From: Tyto alba
Taxonomy: Eukaryota > Chordata > Aves > Strigiformes > Tytonidae
Assembly (NCBI RefSeq): GCF_018691265.1
Contig: NW_024881316.1
Coordinates: forward strand, 22,111,819 to 22,175,818
Reading direction: 5' to 3'
Length of the DNA: 64,000 nt
Position 1 is the stretch's first letter, and each line of letters opens with the position of its first letter. The notes under the pieces were generated by a model, which saw only the letters and a program-made list of their open reading frames with translations, did not search any database and was not told where the DNA came from. Made by a program: the position numbers and the translations under genes. Below are positions 1-13,343 of the stretch, piece by piece.

Positions 1-1277
1 TCCCTTGACAGTGAGGATGAACTAAACCTGGGGCTCTGTAGATTGCCTTAGCAGCACATGCATTCATTAAGTAAAAAGTTGGAAGTAACTTTCAGATCTC
101 TTTTGAGGATACTTTGCCATTCAGTGAAGTCTTCACTGGACACTGGCAAAACAGTATTTGCAAGAAACTCGGTGAAAACATCAGTTTAAAACTTACTTTA
201 GTTTTGTTTTGATGAGTAGCTTCAGATCATAGAGAATAACATTCTCTTTTGCTAATATTTTCACTGAAAACTTAGGAGAACACTCTTAAGGATATATACT
301 TACAGAAATGTTTGCACTGTAGGTCTGGTGTGCTAGGGGTTGGAGAGGGAAAGGGAAAATTCATGCAGGCATCGATAAAACAACAGAACAAGAAAGAAAA
401 GCTGGTGTTAATCATGTGAAAGCAAAAGAAAAGAGAGATCATATGGCTGTCTCAGGCAAAAGAGTTCATCCTTCATCCAACTGAATACCTGGCATATGAC
501 TAACCAACAAAGAAGTGGGTGGGAAGGATACATTTAGAGGCAGTTTCCAAATGGAATTTATTTTGGAGATGGCTTACAAAGCTTTGGAAGTTCAGTATGT
601 TGATGGAACTTCCCCACTCAGAGCATGTTTTTGACTTTGAAGTGCACATGACCAACAGCGTCAAATGATGTCATTGTGCTTAAGCTTCAAATATTAGTTA
701 CAGAAGCCACATAGAGACCAATGGTTACTTGGTCTAATCATTGGCTTTTCTGGAGTTCCCTTAAGTGTAAATGATGAAAATCTTTCATTTTCAAAAGGGT
801 CTGACTCTGAGCCATGGAAGAGACACTGCATGCTATAGGACCAGTGTGTGATCTATCCTAACTCAACAAAGAGCCAATAAAGGCAGGCACTACAATGGCA
901 TCAGCAGGTTATCTGTCTGCTCAGCTGCTGCTTCAGCTGAGTTCTGCTGGATCTGAGAATCCCAAAGCTTCCTGCTCTGTCTGCCAGCTGTTGCCTTGCA
1001 GATGAAATGCTGCTTTCATCCCCTTACCTCTATACTTGACTCCAGGAATGACAGTGTAACCTGTTATTTGGGTCAGGCTCAGCCAAAGTCACTTGCAGTA
1101 TCAACTAATTGACACATTATTTAGTTTCTTTCTTTCTTACGTAGGAGAAAAAGGTATTAATGTATTTTTAAAATCTAGAAGCCATACAGGTAATTTCTTG
1201 AAGCCTATGGATAGCCTTCAGTTTGCCAGGCATTTTGGATGCTAATAAAATCTCTGTGTTGTCATTTTTCTTGTTGT
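1..1277. other. unique AT-rich sequence, no gene seen
   Basis: Mostly AT-rich DNA with stops in all frames and no recognised repeat. A slightly GC-richer patch around 880-1030 has no convincing open frame. Best read as intronic or intergenic. Confidence 0.5.
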
Positions 1278-1640
1278 ACCACTGTGGAGGTGCAATCCCC
1301 CAGCTCCTGGGCTGCTTGGTACTTGATGTGATTTCCCCCCTCCTGGGCCACATACCAACCCAAGATGGATTGCAAAAGGCAGCAGACCAGAGCACTAAGG
1401 CACCCTTAATGCACTTGTCTCTTGATTCCCCTATTGCTTGGGAACAACAATGACAAACAATCACTTCCTGACAGCCTAGTACATCTGTACCTGGGTCATA
1501 GCCCAAAGTGGGTGATAATGGAGCCTCAAAATCTAGTAAGTTCTGGTCCTGCACAACTGGTGGAAAGTACCAGAGTATTTCCTCATCTGAGTTGAGCTGA
1601 AATGGAAAATTACCTTACAAAAGTCAATTATCTTGGATCC

Positions 1641-1648
1641 TATAAATA
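1641..1648 (+). promoter_or_regulatory. TATA box of the 1283-2258 LTR
   Basis: TATAAATA lies about 360 bp into the LTR, the expected end of U3. Transcription would start about 25-30 bp downstream. Whether it is still active cannot be told. Confidence 0.6.
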
Positions 1649-2201
1649 GCGATTCTAAGCAAGACCCTTTGAGCTCTCCTGGATCACAGTGGGCTGTGAC
1701 CAGCATCTCCCCTGAGTTGGGATGCCTCTCAGACTCAGAATTTTTGAAATTTGAAGATTGTCTGCCCACAAAGCTGATGGAAGGCCAGGGTGAAGTCAGA
1801 CTTCTCAGCTCTCAGTTATCACCTGTTGAGAAATACCGGTACATTGTATTTGCCCCAGACTCGAGAAGAGGGAAATTTTAACCATAGGCTAGCCTCTTCT
1901 ATCTACCTTTTTACAAATATATGTGTTTAACTATGCACATTTACCTTTATGAGTGTGGATGTTTATATATATTTCACTGGATATCCAAATATTTCCTTGC
2001 TGTTTGTGTGCTGTTTGGTGTGTATCGTGTTTTTTATATACACATTTGATTCAGAATAACTTGTAGTAATTTAGTGTGAATCTTGTCATTCTCTAATCTA
2101 TTTTAATCATCACATATTTTACCAAATCACGTTGTTAATCTTTAAATCAGTCAAACATTAAGTGTTGCTAAAATTTAACCTTCGAGTTACCTCACACCAT
2201 T

Positions 2202-2207
2202 AATAAA
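2202..2207 (+). terminator. LTR polyadenylation signal
   Basis: AATAAA about 50 bp before the LTR end, the usual place for the R/U5 polyadenylation signal. Confidence 0.6.
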
Positions 2208-2263
2208 GCTTAATTTGCTATTAAATCATAACTGTGTGAGATACCTTCATCTGTGACAACCAC

Positions 2264-4128
2264 TCAAACCAAATACTTAGCGCTGATTTCAGAAGCAGAC
2301 GAATGGAATGACCAGGGAAATGCCAATGTCATCTTGCACCATTCTCATTAAGTCTTAAGATTCCACAAAGTATCAGATTGGTTTTGTGGATGTGGGTTAC
2401 TTGTCTAGGGGGAAGTATATGATTGAAAAGTCTGCACTACCAACCTTGCTGCTTTCATGAACAGAAGTGGATGTTACCACCATCTGCTTCTCCTGATAGC
2501 AGAGGAACAGATTTTTCCATTGATTCTGTCAGTACAAACCATGCAGCTCATACTGCTTGTATAAGATATGCTGTGCATTTATGTACTGCACTGTGCATCT
2601 TCAAAAATAGTAGCATGCAAAGACAAATCTGTTTTGTTTTGCGGAAACCTGTTGAGCTATCACACAATATCTGCCTTACATTTTACCTGCTGTTTGAAGA
2701 CACAAATCTTGGGAAAAGACAGAGGTCAACTATTGTTCTTCTGTGATAGAAGAGGGTGCTGTGTATCTGTGGGTGCACTGCGTGAGCTGGAAGCATGTTG
2801 CTTCATAAAATTATGAAGTTGTGGCAATTACATTGAAAGGCATATTTAAACATTGGTTTGTTTATTCCAGGGCTGCAGCTGGCAGACTCATGGCAGAGGT
2901 TTATTTAACCTATATCTAAAAACTTCTGGGAAAGATAATCCCAAAGGTAAACTCTTTTAAGGCTTTTTGTCCTTCCACATGTCTTCAGCATGGCACTTCC
3001 TGAGGCATATTAACTACTAGACACAAAATTAGTTTGTGTGAACACCAGCGTCTGTATGTTATGTGACAAAAGCTTGTCTGTACACCCATAAAGGAACACA
3101 GAGAATAAATGGTGCATGGAGGGGACCCCAAATAATATCCAGCTCTTGGTTCTCCCAGGACCATCCCAGGAGCCATCAGCTCACCGCAAGCCCATCTCCA
3201 CAATCCCAAGAGGAACATAGAGCCCCTAGTCAGGTGGGAACCCAAATGAAGGATTCAGAGGAGGGGACACTCTGCCTGGGCCCCTCCCAGGGCTGTCCCA
3301 GGAGTCTATATGCGATATATATGTGTGCTCTGTGTGCATGTGCCTGCTGAGTATATATGCTCAGCCTTGCTACTGGTGGACCTGTGGCATGAAGCTGTGG
3401 TGGCCTCACCTCTCTTGGGATGCTCATTCCAGCACAATATAGTTTCCCCATATATCATACACATGATTTGTTTCAATAATGCGGTTAGACAGATTCTTCT
3501 TACAGAGCCACATACAGGATAAACACCCATAAACTCAGAATAAAATAAATAGAAGGAAAGTTCATACACTTTGCTCCTGTCACATCATATCTTAATTTAG
3601 GGACAAAAAAATATTTAGATAATTAAACTTAAATTTGACCAGGAAACTTCAAACAGCACACATACATGTTGACAGACAAATACTGTCACCATCTTAATTT
3701 TGTCTCATGCAGCAGATGACTATCCCAGCAGTTCTGTGAAACCTGCCACCATGTGAAGATGCTTGTCCAGCAAATTTCAGAGTACAGCGTACAATAACTG
3801 CAGCAACAAAATGTTTCTCAAAAGCTCCCACAAAATTTATTTCTTAGGTGTGAGATCTAATGGAATGATGATACAGTTTGGAATTTTGCTGGTTTTACTG
3901 GCCTGATTTCAGAGATTAAGGGAGAAGGCTCATACATTTGATGGCATTCACAATTCTATCAAGCTTAGTTTATCTGGTGACTGCAAGCATACCTCCAAGA
4001 GTCTTGAAAAGAGAAGAAACTTTTATTTTAAAGATTCTTGGGTAATAGAAGAAATTAGTCTGAGGTTTAACTTTACAGTGTCTCTTGCTGACTTGCAAAA
4101 CTTAAAGTATGACTAATATTTATACAAC
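2264..4128. other. unique sequence with a GC-richer patch
   Basis: No gene recognised. A GC-richer patch at about 3100-3440 contains an AATAAA near 3104 and alternating purine-pyrimidine stretches around 3308-3360. It may be a degraded repeat, but no terminal duplication or family match was seen. Confidence 0.4.
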
Positions 4129-4146
4129 TTTTTTTTTTTTTTTTTT
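4129..4146. repeat. poly(T), 18 nt
   Basis: Uninterrupted T run; no attached retroposon was recognised. Confidence 0.95.
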
Positions 4147-4878
4147 AGTAAGGCCAAGTTATTCAAATGAGCCTGTTTGGAACAGAACTGTAAAAATATT
4201 TTTTCCTACAGAAATGTTACAAGTGGATATGGGAACATGAAGAAATGGATGATTAAGCAACATAGTACCAAGCCTAAAAAAATCATGATATGTAATTTCT
4301 ACCTACTAAGACAGAAAAGAATTTCAATATCATTTTTATTCTTATTGATTTCTTTCTGTTTTGCTGGATCCTGGCCTTGGAAAGAAGAAAAATAAGAATA
4401 GTATTTTCTTAGTCTGAAGTCTGTGGATCACTGTGTCTTAAGCATGTGTTTTTTTACCATGCAAGAATATTACTTTTTAATATTTATGTATTCTTTTATA
4501 CCAGTCAAAACCAGAGCTATTAATTATCATACTTATCATTAATCATAGTGTTAAAAGTTATGTAAAATGAAGAGGTTTTAAAATATCTTCATCATACTTG
4601 CTTGTCGTTTCTTCTTTTAAGAGCTGTTCTGCCAACTGAGTGCATAATAACTGACTACATTTTTCATCTTTGTTCAGGATTGAGTTAATGCTGAGCCATT
4701 CCTTGCTACAGCATGCAGACCAAGATATCTTATAGTTCTGTCTGACACAAATGCTCTTTTTTTTTGTTTAAAACGTTTCCTTCAGCTGTTATAGTGCAGA
4801 CACCAACTATGTGTGTTTAATTCTAAAACCAGCTTGAACAGACACTATGATTAAGATTTTAAATATGGAGATTTCAGG

Positions 4879-4896
4879 AAAAAAAAAAAAAAAAAA
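4879..4896. repeat. poly(A), 18 nt
   Basis: Uninterrupted A run in AT-rich DNA, without a recognisable retroposed body upstream. Confidence 0.95.
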
Positions 4897-7284
4897 GCAA
4901 GATTCTTACAGAAAGCAAATCTCACCTCCTGTGAGATATACGGAAACTTAATTATTTTAGTGCAATGATCCCAAAATAATCAGAGCATTCAGTTCCTTGA
5001 TATCTTCTAACCTGTTTAAACTCTAGGCCATTGTCTTGCAAGATTTTACATTTTTAAAGATGGAAGTGGGAAAAAAAAAAAGTCCATTCTGCTTTTTCAA
5101 AATCATTTTGCTGAGTAAATAACAATGAAAGCAATTATTAGCTTTAAGAAGATTTATTCTAGTTCATCTGATGCTTTAAACACAGTTCCTGACACAGTAG
5201 GCTATGATTTCAGTTTTTGGTATATCAGAACTCATACTGTGAAAATCCTTTCTGACCTGTGTAAGGGTACTCTTTTTACAGACCCTTTAATTTCAAAATC
5301 CGCTCTCGAGTGCCTTCATTTTACATAATACTACCCAACAGTGGGAAGCCTCCTTAGTATTTGGAGACTCACCCCTTGTTTTACTTATCCTCATTTTACG
5401 CTAGTTTAAACCCACCCACTTGAGTAGAGCTGGTCTGTACTTACATCATGGTGGTAACAGAATTTCACCCCAAAATTCAGTTCTTAATTTCATCTTCATG
5501 GGAGGTCAACTTTGTTGTTTCCTTCTACAGAGCAAACTGAAGATACCCAATCAGACCTTCAGATGAGCCTACTGCAAGGAACAGCTCTCAGAACGGACAG
5601 GCTTTGGCATATTCACCCTTTATAGTGCAGACTCTTTTCTCTTACACCATTGCACAGTGGAGGGGTAGCTCTGGGTCTCCAGAAACAGCACTGAACAAAT
5701 ACCGTCTGTAGTCTTACAAAGCGTTACTGATAAAGTGATGTTGCCAGAGGTGTGATGAGTGGTTTTTGTGCTTACTGATAGAGTAGATTGCATTTTCCCT
5801 GCTAAAAGGTGAGTGAATGCAAGTCATGACTCTTACATAAATGTTTATGTTTACAGGAATTAACAGGACAAGAGTCGTTGTTCCCTGATTATCCACAATG
5901 GGGAAAGGTTAAAACATTTCTTGGTCCCTTTCTGGCAGGGGATGCCCAGGTTTCCATCCCACAGAAACTGAGATGAAGAAGTATGAGAGGAAGTTAGTGT
6001 ACATCAATATACATCCCGGTAACATCCCACAGGTGTGGCCTAGGCACCAGTGCCTGGAAGATCTCTTGCAATTAGAAGTTTATACATAGCCCCGAAGACC
6101 ATTTTTATGCCTGGGGCACATTTCTAGTTGTTTCTTCACTAACATAACTGTCCATCTTAAGAGAGAAGGTGGATTCAGATGTGCTGTTTTTTTCTGTATA
6201 AATTTCAACTCAGAACTCTGCCGATATCACAATATCACCTTTCACATGTGTACTGAGCCTGAAAAAGAGAGTCTCTTTCTTTTTCCCCCCCTTCTCACTG
6301 CTAAGCTGCTTCCTGCTCAGTGCAAAGGGTTCACTTCCTACCATGCTTTGGCTCCTCTCTTTCATCATATTTTAGAGACAGGACCCCTTGTCTGATCTCC
6401 TTTTGGCAGGCTGTTTTTGCTGATTCTTTGATACTGACCTCTTGGGGTAGCCTGGGCTCCCACAGAGAATTGCAACTTCCCTGGCTGAGGTCTGACTAGG
6501 TGAAAGAGAAAGGGCTTATATCCTCTGCTATGCCTTAGATATATGGCCACTGTCTAAAGTCTACATATTGCCTCACTAACTGCAGCACTCCTGAATGTGT
6601 AACTTATATCACCTTTTTGCCTAGGCACTTTATACTGCTCTGCATGACTCATTATTTGTATTGTGGGACTGTCTACAGCAGTAGTCTGCAAATCAGGAAC
6701 TACAGCTGGAAGCAAAGTGATAGTAGGAGATATAAGGGAGCGTTACAAGAAATGCAGTTGTTTTTTACTGGATTTGCAGTTGTGTGTCTAGGTGCGAGCA
6801 AGAAGAGAAGCTGCAGTCATAAACAATTTGGGAATGAAGCCCACGGTCTCTAGTAATGACTAAATCCTAATAGGCAAGGCACAATAGAGATAGCACTTGG
6901 AGACAGAAATATATGGCTTGCAATCTATGTAACTATTTATATCATTTAAAAAGGTGGGGTTGAAATGGTATCCCTTCACCGATATTATGAATAGTCATAT
7001 AAAGGTCTGACAAATATATGTCAAAAATGTTTTGGCTGAAGACCAGAAGCATTTCACTTCTCTGGGAGTTTCTTAATGTAGGTTTTCACAACAGTGAAGA
7101 TAAAATTTGCCTATATGGATACGTTGTATTTTGAGCCTCCATTCAGGAGGTTGATGCATTGCAAACTGTTAAGTAGCAGTGTTTCAGTAAATCAAATAAA
7201 TGTCTAATGAGTACCTATGCATTATGCACAGCTACTTCATGGTGTCAACAAAAGGATTCAGGATCTTTAGAAACTTTTAAATTC
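4897..7284. other. unique sequence, no gene established
   Basis: AT-rich, with stops in all frames. Around 5531-5808 an acceptor-like pyrimidine tract and a donor-like AAAAG|GTGAGT bracket a moderately GC-rich block (see findings), but no frame is open throughout. Confidence 0.4.
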
Positions 7285-7303
7285 TTTTTTTTTTTTTTTT
7301 TTT
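7285..7303. repeat. poly(T), 19 nt
   Basis: Uninterrupted T run. Confidence 0.95.
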
Positions 7304-10300
7304 CCCAATCAAGAAGAAATAATCTAATAGGTTCGTTCCTCATTTTCAAAGGGTCCTCAAGGCACAGACGCAGCTATACAAGTCACAGTTCAATTAAGTA
7401 ATAGTCCATGCAGTATAAATTATTGTTACTTACTTATATTTAGAGTTTTCAAATTATCTGTAAAACCTCACCAAAGGAAAAAATGTCTTAAGAATTTTTA
7501 AATTTTTCATCAAAATGGTTTTATAACATTTCCAGTTTTACAATCCTTTCTCATGTTATAGAGTTTTGACTGTGAAATCATTGAATTGCAAAACTTTTAT
7601 AATATTCCTATTTTCATTTCAGCTTTTTATAGTAATTAGTTGCTCATATAATCTCAAATGTGTGAATATGTATGTATTTTTTGGCTTAAGAAACAAGCTA
7701 AATCAACAAGATCTGAATGCATATACAATATTAACAGAACAGACCAATATTAATATTATTTATTAACAATATTATCACATACTAGAATTTATATGATTCT
7801 GATGGACTACTGTCTTGCACCAAATAGAACAGAGATGTTGCCATGCCCAGCATAATAGCATCTTCATTGTAGTCAATTTTTTTCTGATCATCCCCTCCCA
7901 AGATAGCACTGTGCTCTTACCAGACTTCCTCTAACGTTCTCTTCACCTTCAGGCAAAACCAATAATGATAAGACTTGAGTGGTGTACAGGTAAGTGCTAT
8001 ACCAGGCTTCCTCTTCTCATCTCTGCTGGTTACTTGTTCCCTGATATTCAGCAATTCATCAGATTGATTGTAAGTAAAATTATATGTTATGAAAACTCTG
8101 ATGCGTATACCTATTGTTTCAAAATAGATTAATTTAGTTCAAATTTGTGATTCCATGGAACTCTCAAGATCTTTTGCCTAAATAAAGGCCTGTTAAAGCT
8201 AATTAAGAACATTAGGGTAAAATTTGCTTTACAAGAACCCTTATTTCTACTGTAAAACCTTTCAAAGTGTCTATAATTTGAAAAATGCTAGGAAAAAAAA
8301 GTTAAAAAATACTGATTTAAGTCTGGGTCCCTGCTCAAATGTTTTTATGATATGGTAATACTAGTTGCAGGTATTAGTGTTGTAGCTGTGAGGGTATGAA
8401 GACTGGGAGGTGCAGAAGTATCTTTGTTAGATAACGTGTTATATTAAAAGTAATGAAGACAAAACATGTCTACTTTTTGTAAGATATATCAGTTGGTCTA
8501 AAAAGATTACTGTATCACCTAAAAACCCCCCAATACTTAACTACTATTTTCTACAATATTTGTAGTTGTAAATATTAATGTAAACACAACTATACCAGGG
8601 AAAAAAAATATTTTTGCTAGTGCATTTTAATTTGTTAGAGTGAAGCTGGATATGTTACACTGCCAAAAGTTGTATCGAACTTAGAAACACCTCTTCTTAC
8701 AAATGTACAATAAATCTTTTCTTAATGCCAGCTAAGCCTATCTTTCATTTCCCTTCACTTCTCTTTTCCTTTCCTGAGATGGTCCTGGTTTATTTGGATT
8801 TGAGTGGTTCTCATTGCAGTTACACTTCCAAGAATTTTACAGTACCAGCTCTTTGCTGAAATCACAACATATCAAGGATTTGTTGGCTTCTCAAACAAAC
8901 TTTTTCTAGATTGAAAGCCTTTCTGTGTGAAAGTTAAAGAAAATTAGTTAAGATGTTTCAGCAGATCAATGCTGTGGCAGTGCACAGACTTCCAACTATA
9001 TAGGGATTTACAGATCAAAACAAAAAGCTAAACATTGTACAGAGTTAAACAACAGTCCTCGGAAGAGAAGGACTTATTTCTCACTCCACTAAACCAGTTG
9101 GCAGCTACATTTAGCGCAAGTATAAATTTCTTTCAGGCCTTCAAAAATAGCTCATGTGGAAAACATCTCATTAGTTCATTTGGGAGACCCCAAACATGTA
9201 TAAACTTGTGCAATGCATGACAATAACAAAGAAATGATACAACTCCAACAATACTCTAGCTCCCACATCCTTTAGTTTGACAAATGTCTTGTTAAGAAAT
9301 GAGTGAGTATACTTGCTCAGTAGGGTATAGAGGGACCTCACATGAAATCTCATTGAACTCCTCATGCTTTTGTGAGGGGATGTGGCAATTAGCTTCAACT
9401 GCTTTCTCAAATTTAATGAGAAAGATGATTTTTGCATTACAAGTTCCCTTACCTTCACAAAAGTCTTCTCCCCTCACCCCATGCCAGGCCGTTGGCCATC
9501 CCATGAGTCAACAGTGAGGGCTGCGCTGTGCTGCCCCACCTCACTGTGCACCTTGGAACTTGACAACCTCCATGCAGGTCTTGCACAAGGTTTTGCAGGA
9601 GTAAGTGAAATCCTGGGTTGGATTTATAGTCAAGTTTCAAGGGAGAACACTGTTTGCAGCTAATAGACACGTCTAAACCTTTTCCTCTCTTATTATCTTT
9701 TATTCTGTCTCTCTAAGTATATCAAAATGATGAAAAGGGATGTCATAGTAAATTGCCTTAAGAAAATAAAAAAAGATTATTTATTATATTTGTATTACTG
9801 GAAAAGTCATGATATTTATGCATGGGGAGGGAGACTAGCAGTATCTTTGTAAACAAAAGATTCATGACCATATACTAGTAATGTAAGAAAAGAGAGACAA
9901 AAAGGAAAGTAATACTTTTGGGGTGAAGATTTAGTTTGGTCCAGAACATAAACAAGTCTAGTTTAGCTCCAGAGAACCTCTGTGACTGAAAAAATGTCCA
10001 GTTTTTGTCCAATAATGTCTGTTGCTTAATAAAATACTGTTTCTCTTTACAAACTCATCTCATTATTATTTGTTAAGACCTATCTTTTGCATAGGGCAAG
10101 AAGAGGAAAGGAGAAGTATTCTAAAATAGTACAGCAAATTGTGCCATTTCTTGAATCCATTTATAGATAGTATAACTACCTTCAAATTGAAAAGAGAATT
10201 ACATTCAAATACGCAAGCAAAAGCACTAAGAAGCTCTTAATGGAAAGCAGTACGCCCCTTTCCATCCACTAGATAGAGCTAGGGGACTTTATGCATCAGC

Positions 10301-10822
10301 GCAAAGTTCTCAGCTTGGTATGCATGTTTCTTCTGCCAGGAGACCTGGTGCTCCTCTGTACTAGTCTGGAAATAAAAACAAACATATTTTCAGAACTGGG
10401 TAGGTTTCTGTGTTTGAAAATTCATTTTTTATCATATGTTGAGTCTTTTGTTGGGGACAGTGAAATAAAAAATAGTAATTTCCTTTTATCATTTTTGATT
10501 TTAATATTTCTAGGATATGGCCTTTATTCATCTAATTATGCATTTATTATTATGTGTTACTTTTTTTTTTTAATTAATAGGGATATTTTGGCTTTAGATT
10601 GTGCAACAAAAATACCTTTTTGCCTTACCTGACAAAATTACAAGGAAAACAGGTAATTTAACCATTGAAAAACATACCTTTTGAAATTAAATGTCTCTCA
10701 TTATTAGAGTTTATTGCTTGACAGTGACATAGCATTTTACAAAAATGTGAAACTGAACATTATGTTCTTAGATTCTGTATTTTTGTAAAATATGAATTTT
10801 GGAACTTACAACATTGTTGTGC
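7304..10822. other. unique AT-rich sequence, no gene seen
   Basis: Low-GC DNA. The only composition change is a GC-richer patch at about 9460-9660, where overlapping short frames on both strands argue against coding. No repeat family recognised. Confidence 0.45.
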
Positions 10823-10844
10823 TTTTTTTTTTTTTTTTTTTTTT
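10823..10844. repeat. poly(T), 22 nt
   Basis: Uninterrupted T run. Confidence 0.95.
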
Positions 10845-13304
10845 CTTGCTGTCAATTTTCTTGTTTTCCTTAAGGAAGAATGCTATGAGATTGAATTGGG
10901 ATCAAACTAATAAAGTCCCATAGATATGAATCCAAAAAGTATAGCTTTCCTAATGATGCAACTGAGCTAGGGAAATAGATTTTTATTGATTTTTTTATAC
11001 TGCCTTATGAAGTTTTTCAAAAAATACCATTTGCCATTACATTTTATTGAATTAAATAGAATGCTTCAAACAGCTCTATTTTGAAATTGTAATTGTCTCT
11101 TATATTTGGCAGCGCCTTCCCTAAAGTTACTGCACTTGCAAGGGAAAAGACTGGCATGATATACTTGCAATTAAGCACCCCAGCTCTCTGAGGGAGGGCT
11201 GAGCCCACAGGAGGCAGATGGAGGTGAGGCTCTGCCTGCAGCTAGCTGGCCTGCTCTTTGGCTCTTGCAAAGCTTGCAACAAGGACATGAGAGCAGTGAG
11301 GGACAGACAGAATGAAAATTAGACATTGGAAGAAAAACGATCAGTGAAATGCTTGGGAAATTGGAATATTCCCATTTTCCTATATTTGTTTCCTTTTTTC
11401 TCCCTCTGAATTTATTGCTTGTGTTTTTATAGAACTACATTCAAATGCCTGAGTGAGGGAGGATGGAAAGGGTAGGCATGAGAAGGCAAGAGGGCTAAAC
11501 CTTTTTTCTGTGGTTAGGAAGAGGGGGGGAAAAGGAATAGATGAGAAACTTTCACCCTGAGAAACAACACTGAGTGATTAAGGAATCCAAGTTCACTCTG
11601 CAGAATCCCATCATCCTATATTTGGAATTTTTCTCTTCCTTGACTTATGAACTGGTTAGCTCTGGTTATCTTGCTTGATCTGGGAATGATGCTTCTGTAA
11701 ACAAGCTTGACAGGCTTTAAAGCAAGAGATACAGCACATGGAGTATAAAATGTTGAAGAAGACAAAAGCAGATTGTAAATTAGGATGGATTTCCAACTCT
11801 TTCCAATCTCTGCAGCAAAGATCTCATGTTTCCCATGGTAGGTTCTGCACATTGTACACTATTTCTCATAATCATAAAAGGAAAGTCATATGTGGCTGCT
11901 ATGTAGTCAAAGTATGGTCTCTTGCTGATAAAAGGAGAGAGCTTAATTCTGTTGTTCCATGAAGAGAAAAATGTTTTCAAAATGTGTTCAAGTACAGTCT
12001 CACTTCTTGCATGTGACAAGCTGGGAGATAGAGCAAAGATAACAGGAAATGGCCACTCATGTTTGTATTTTCAGGTCAGGGTCTCTCATTTAAATATTTG
12101 CAAGAATCGGACTAATAAGTTCATCAGAAAAGTTGAATCTCAAATATGGTTCTGTTCCTGGTCATATTACATTATGCTTTCAACCCAGAGACTGCATGTA
12201 CCACCTTATTAGTGACTTTATTCACTAAAACATACCTAGGAACCCCAAGGCAGGAATCCAACAAACTGCAATTCATGTTAGTGTTACACAAATATTTATT
12301 TTCCCATTTCTCCAGAGGGTTTGCAAGAGCAAAATTCTTTTACATCTTTCTTAGGAAAACCCTTTGCTTGAAAGAACCTTGTGTACAAACACACATGCAC
12401 ATACACATTAACTTCTGGCATGTAACAGAAATTGCTTGAACCAAAAAGCATAGTATTTAGCATATTACTAAGTATTTCAGTCACTAACCTTTAGACTCAG
12501 AAGGTAGAACAGTGATTCATGGTTTCTGCCTAGGGAAATTTACATCAGGTCTTCTCTATCCTACTAACATATATCTTTCTCATATGAGATGAGCAATGGT
12601 TTCCTGTGTCAATTTACTGATATAACATACCCTTCTAGGATCCAATGTGTATTTATCTGTGTTTTGGTTCTCAATGATATTTCATGAATATCCTAACTGC
12701 AGACTGAATTGCTACTGTCAAGATTAGAGACATTCATCCCCCTGATCAGTGGTTGAGATGAAGATGCTATTTTCAGTGAATGAGTTCAGTATTTATTTGT
12801 GTCATTTGCATTCAGCTTTTTCGTAGGCTTATTCCAAAACCTGATGCTACCAATCCTAACAAGCTTCAGTGAGCCTACTGAACACACAAATTCTTTTTCC
12901 TGGTCCTAATTTCTCCATGTCTACCCAGATATAAAAGACTTTGATCATTAGTTTTGAATTAAAAAAGTGGTGCTGATGTCCTGTCAAGCTTATCATTACA
13001 TAGATCAACTGGAAACTTTAATTTATTTTCTTTCATAAAAGTTCAAATATGCCTTCAGATATTTTTCCATGTTTTTCCAGTTTTCTGATTTGGGGATCAA
13101 TATAAAGACCCAAGTTATTAAACAGTGTAACTCAGAGGTCATTCTTGTGTGTTTGTGGAAGAAAGCAGCAGTGAAAAGAGCACTAATTGAACATATAACA
13201 CATTTTATTTCACAAAGCTCTTTTCTTGAGCTGGGGACTACTTTTAATCTCTTTGTCTCTTCTTCAGTTCTACTCTCCTTTAGATCTAAATTAATTTTGA
13301 ATTC

Positions 13305-13308
<4 letters not shown>
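10845..13308. other. unique AT-rich sequence, no gene seen
   Basis: A small GC-richer, purine-rich block at about 11150-11300 stands out from AT-rich surroundings. No coding frame or repeat family recognised. Confidence 0.4.

Positions 13309-13340
<32 letters not shown>
13309..13340. repeat. poly(A), 32 nt
   Basis: Long pure A run, the longest A tract in the window. The sequence before it is not recognisable as a retroposed transcript. Confidence 0.95.

Positions 13341-13343
<3 letters not shown>

Larger units (their letters stand above)
1283..2258 (+). mobile_element. old solo LTR of an endogenous retrovirus (class III/ERVL-like)
   Basis: This 976-bp segment begins TGTGGAGG, ends CTGTGACA (the usual TG...CA ends), and is bracketed by a perfect 5-bp direct repeat, ACCAC, at 1278-1282 and 2259-2263. 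A TATA box (TATAAATA, 1641-1648) and a polyadenylation signal (AATAAA, 2202-2207) occur in LTR order on the + strand, giving U3 of about 360 bp, a very long R of about 560 bp, and a short U5. No internal retroviral sequence adjoins either end, so it is a solo LTR left by LTR-LTR recombination. A 5-bp duplication fits ERVL-type integrase by family knowledge. It shares no obvious sequence with the other LTRs here. Open frames inside it are short, differ between strands and look fortuitous. Confidence 0.82.

Noticed and set aside
1168..1881. Overlapping open frames on both strands, at first suggestive of a processed pseudogene
   Set aside because: The segment proved to be mostly an LTR with TG/CA ends, TATA, AATAAA and an ACCAC duplication.
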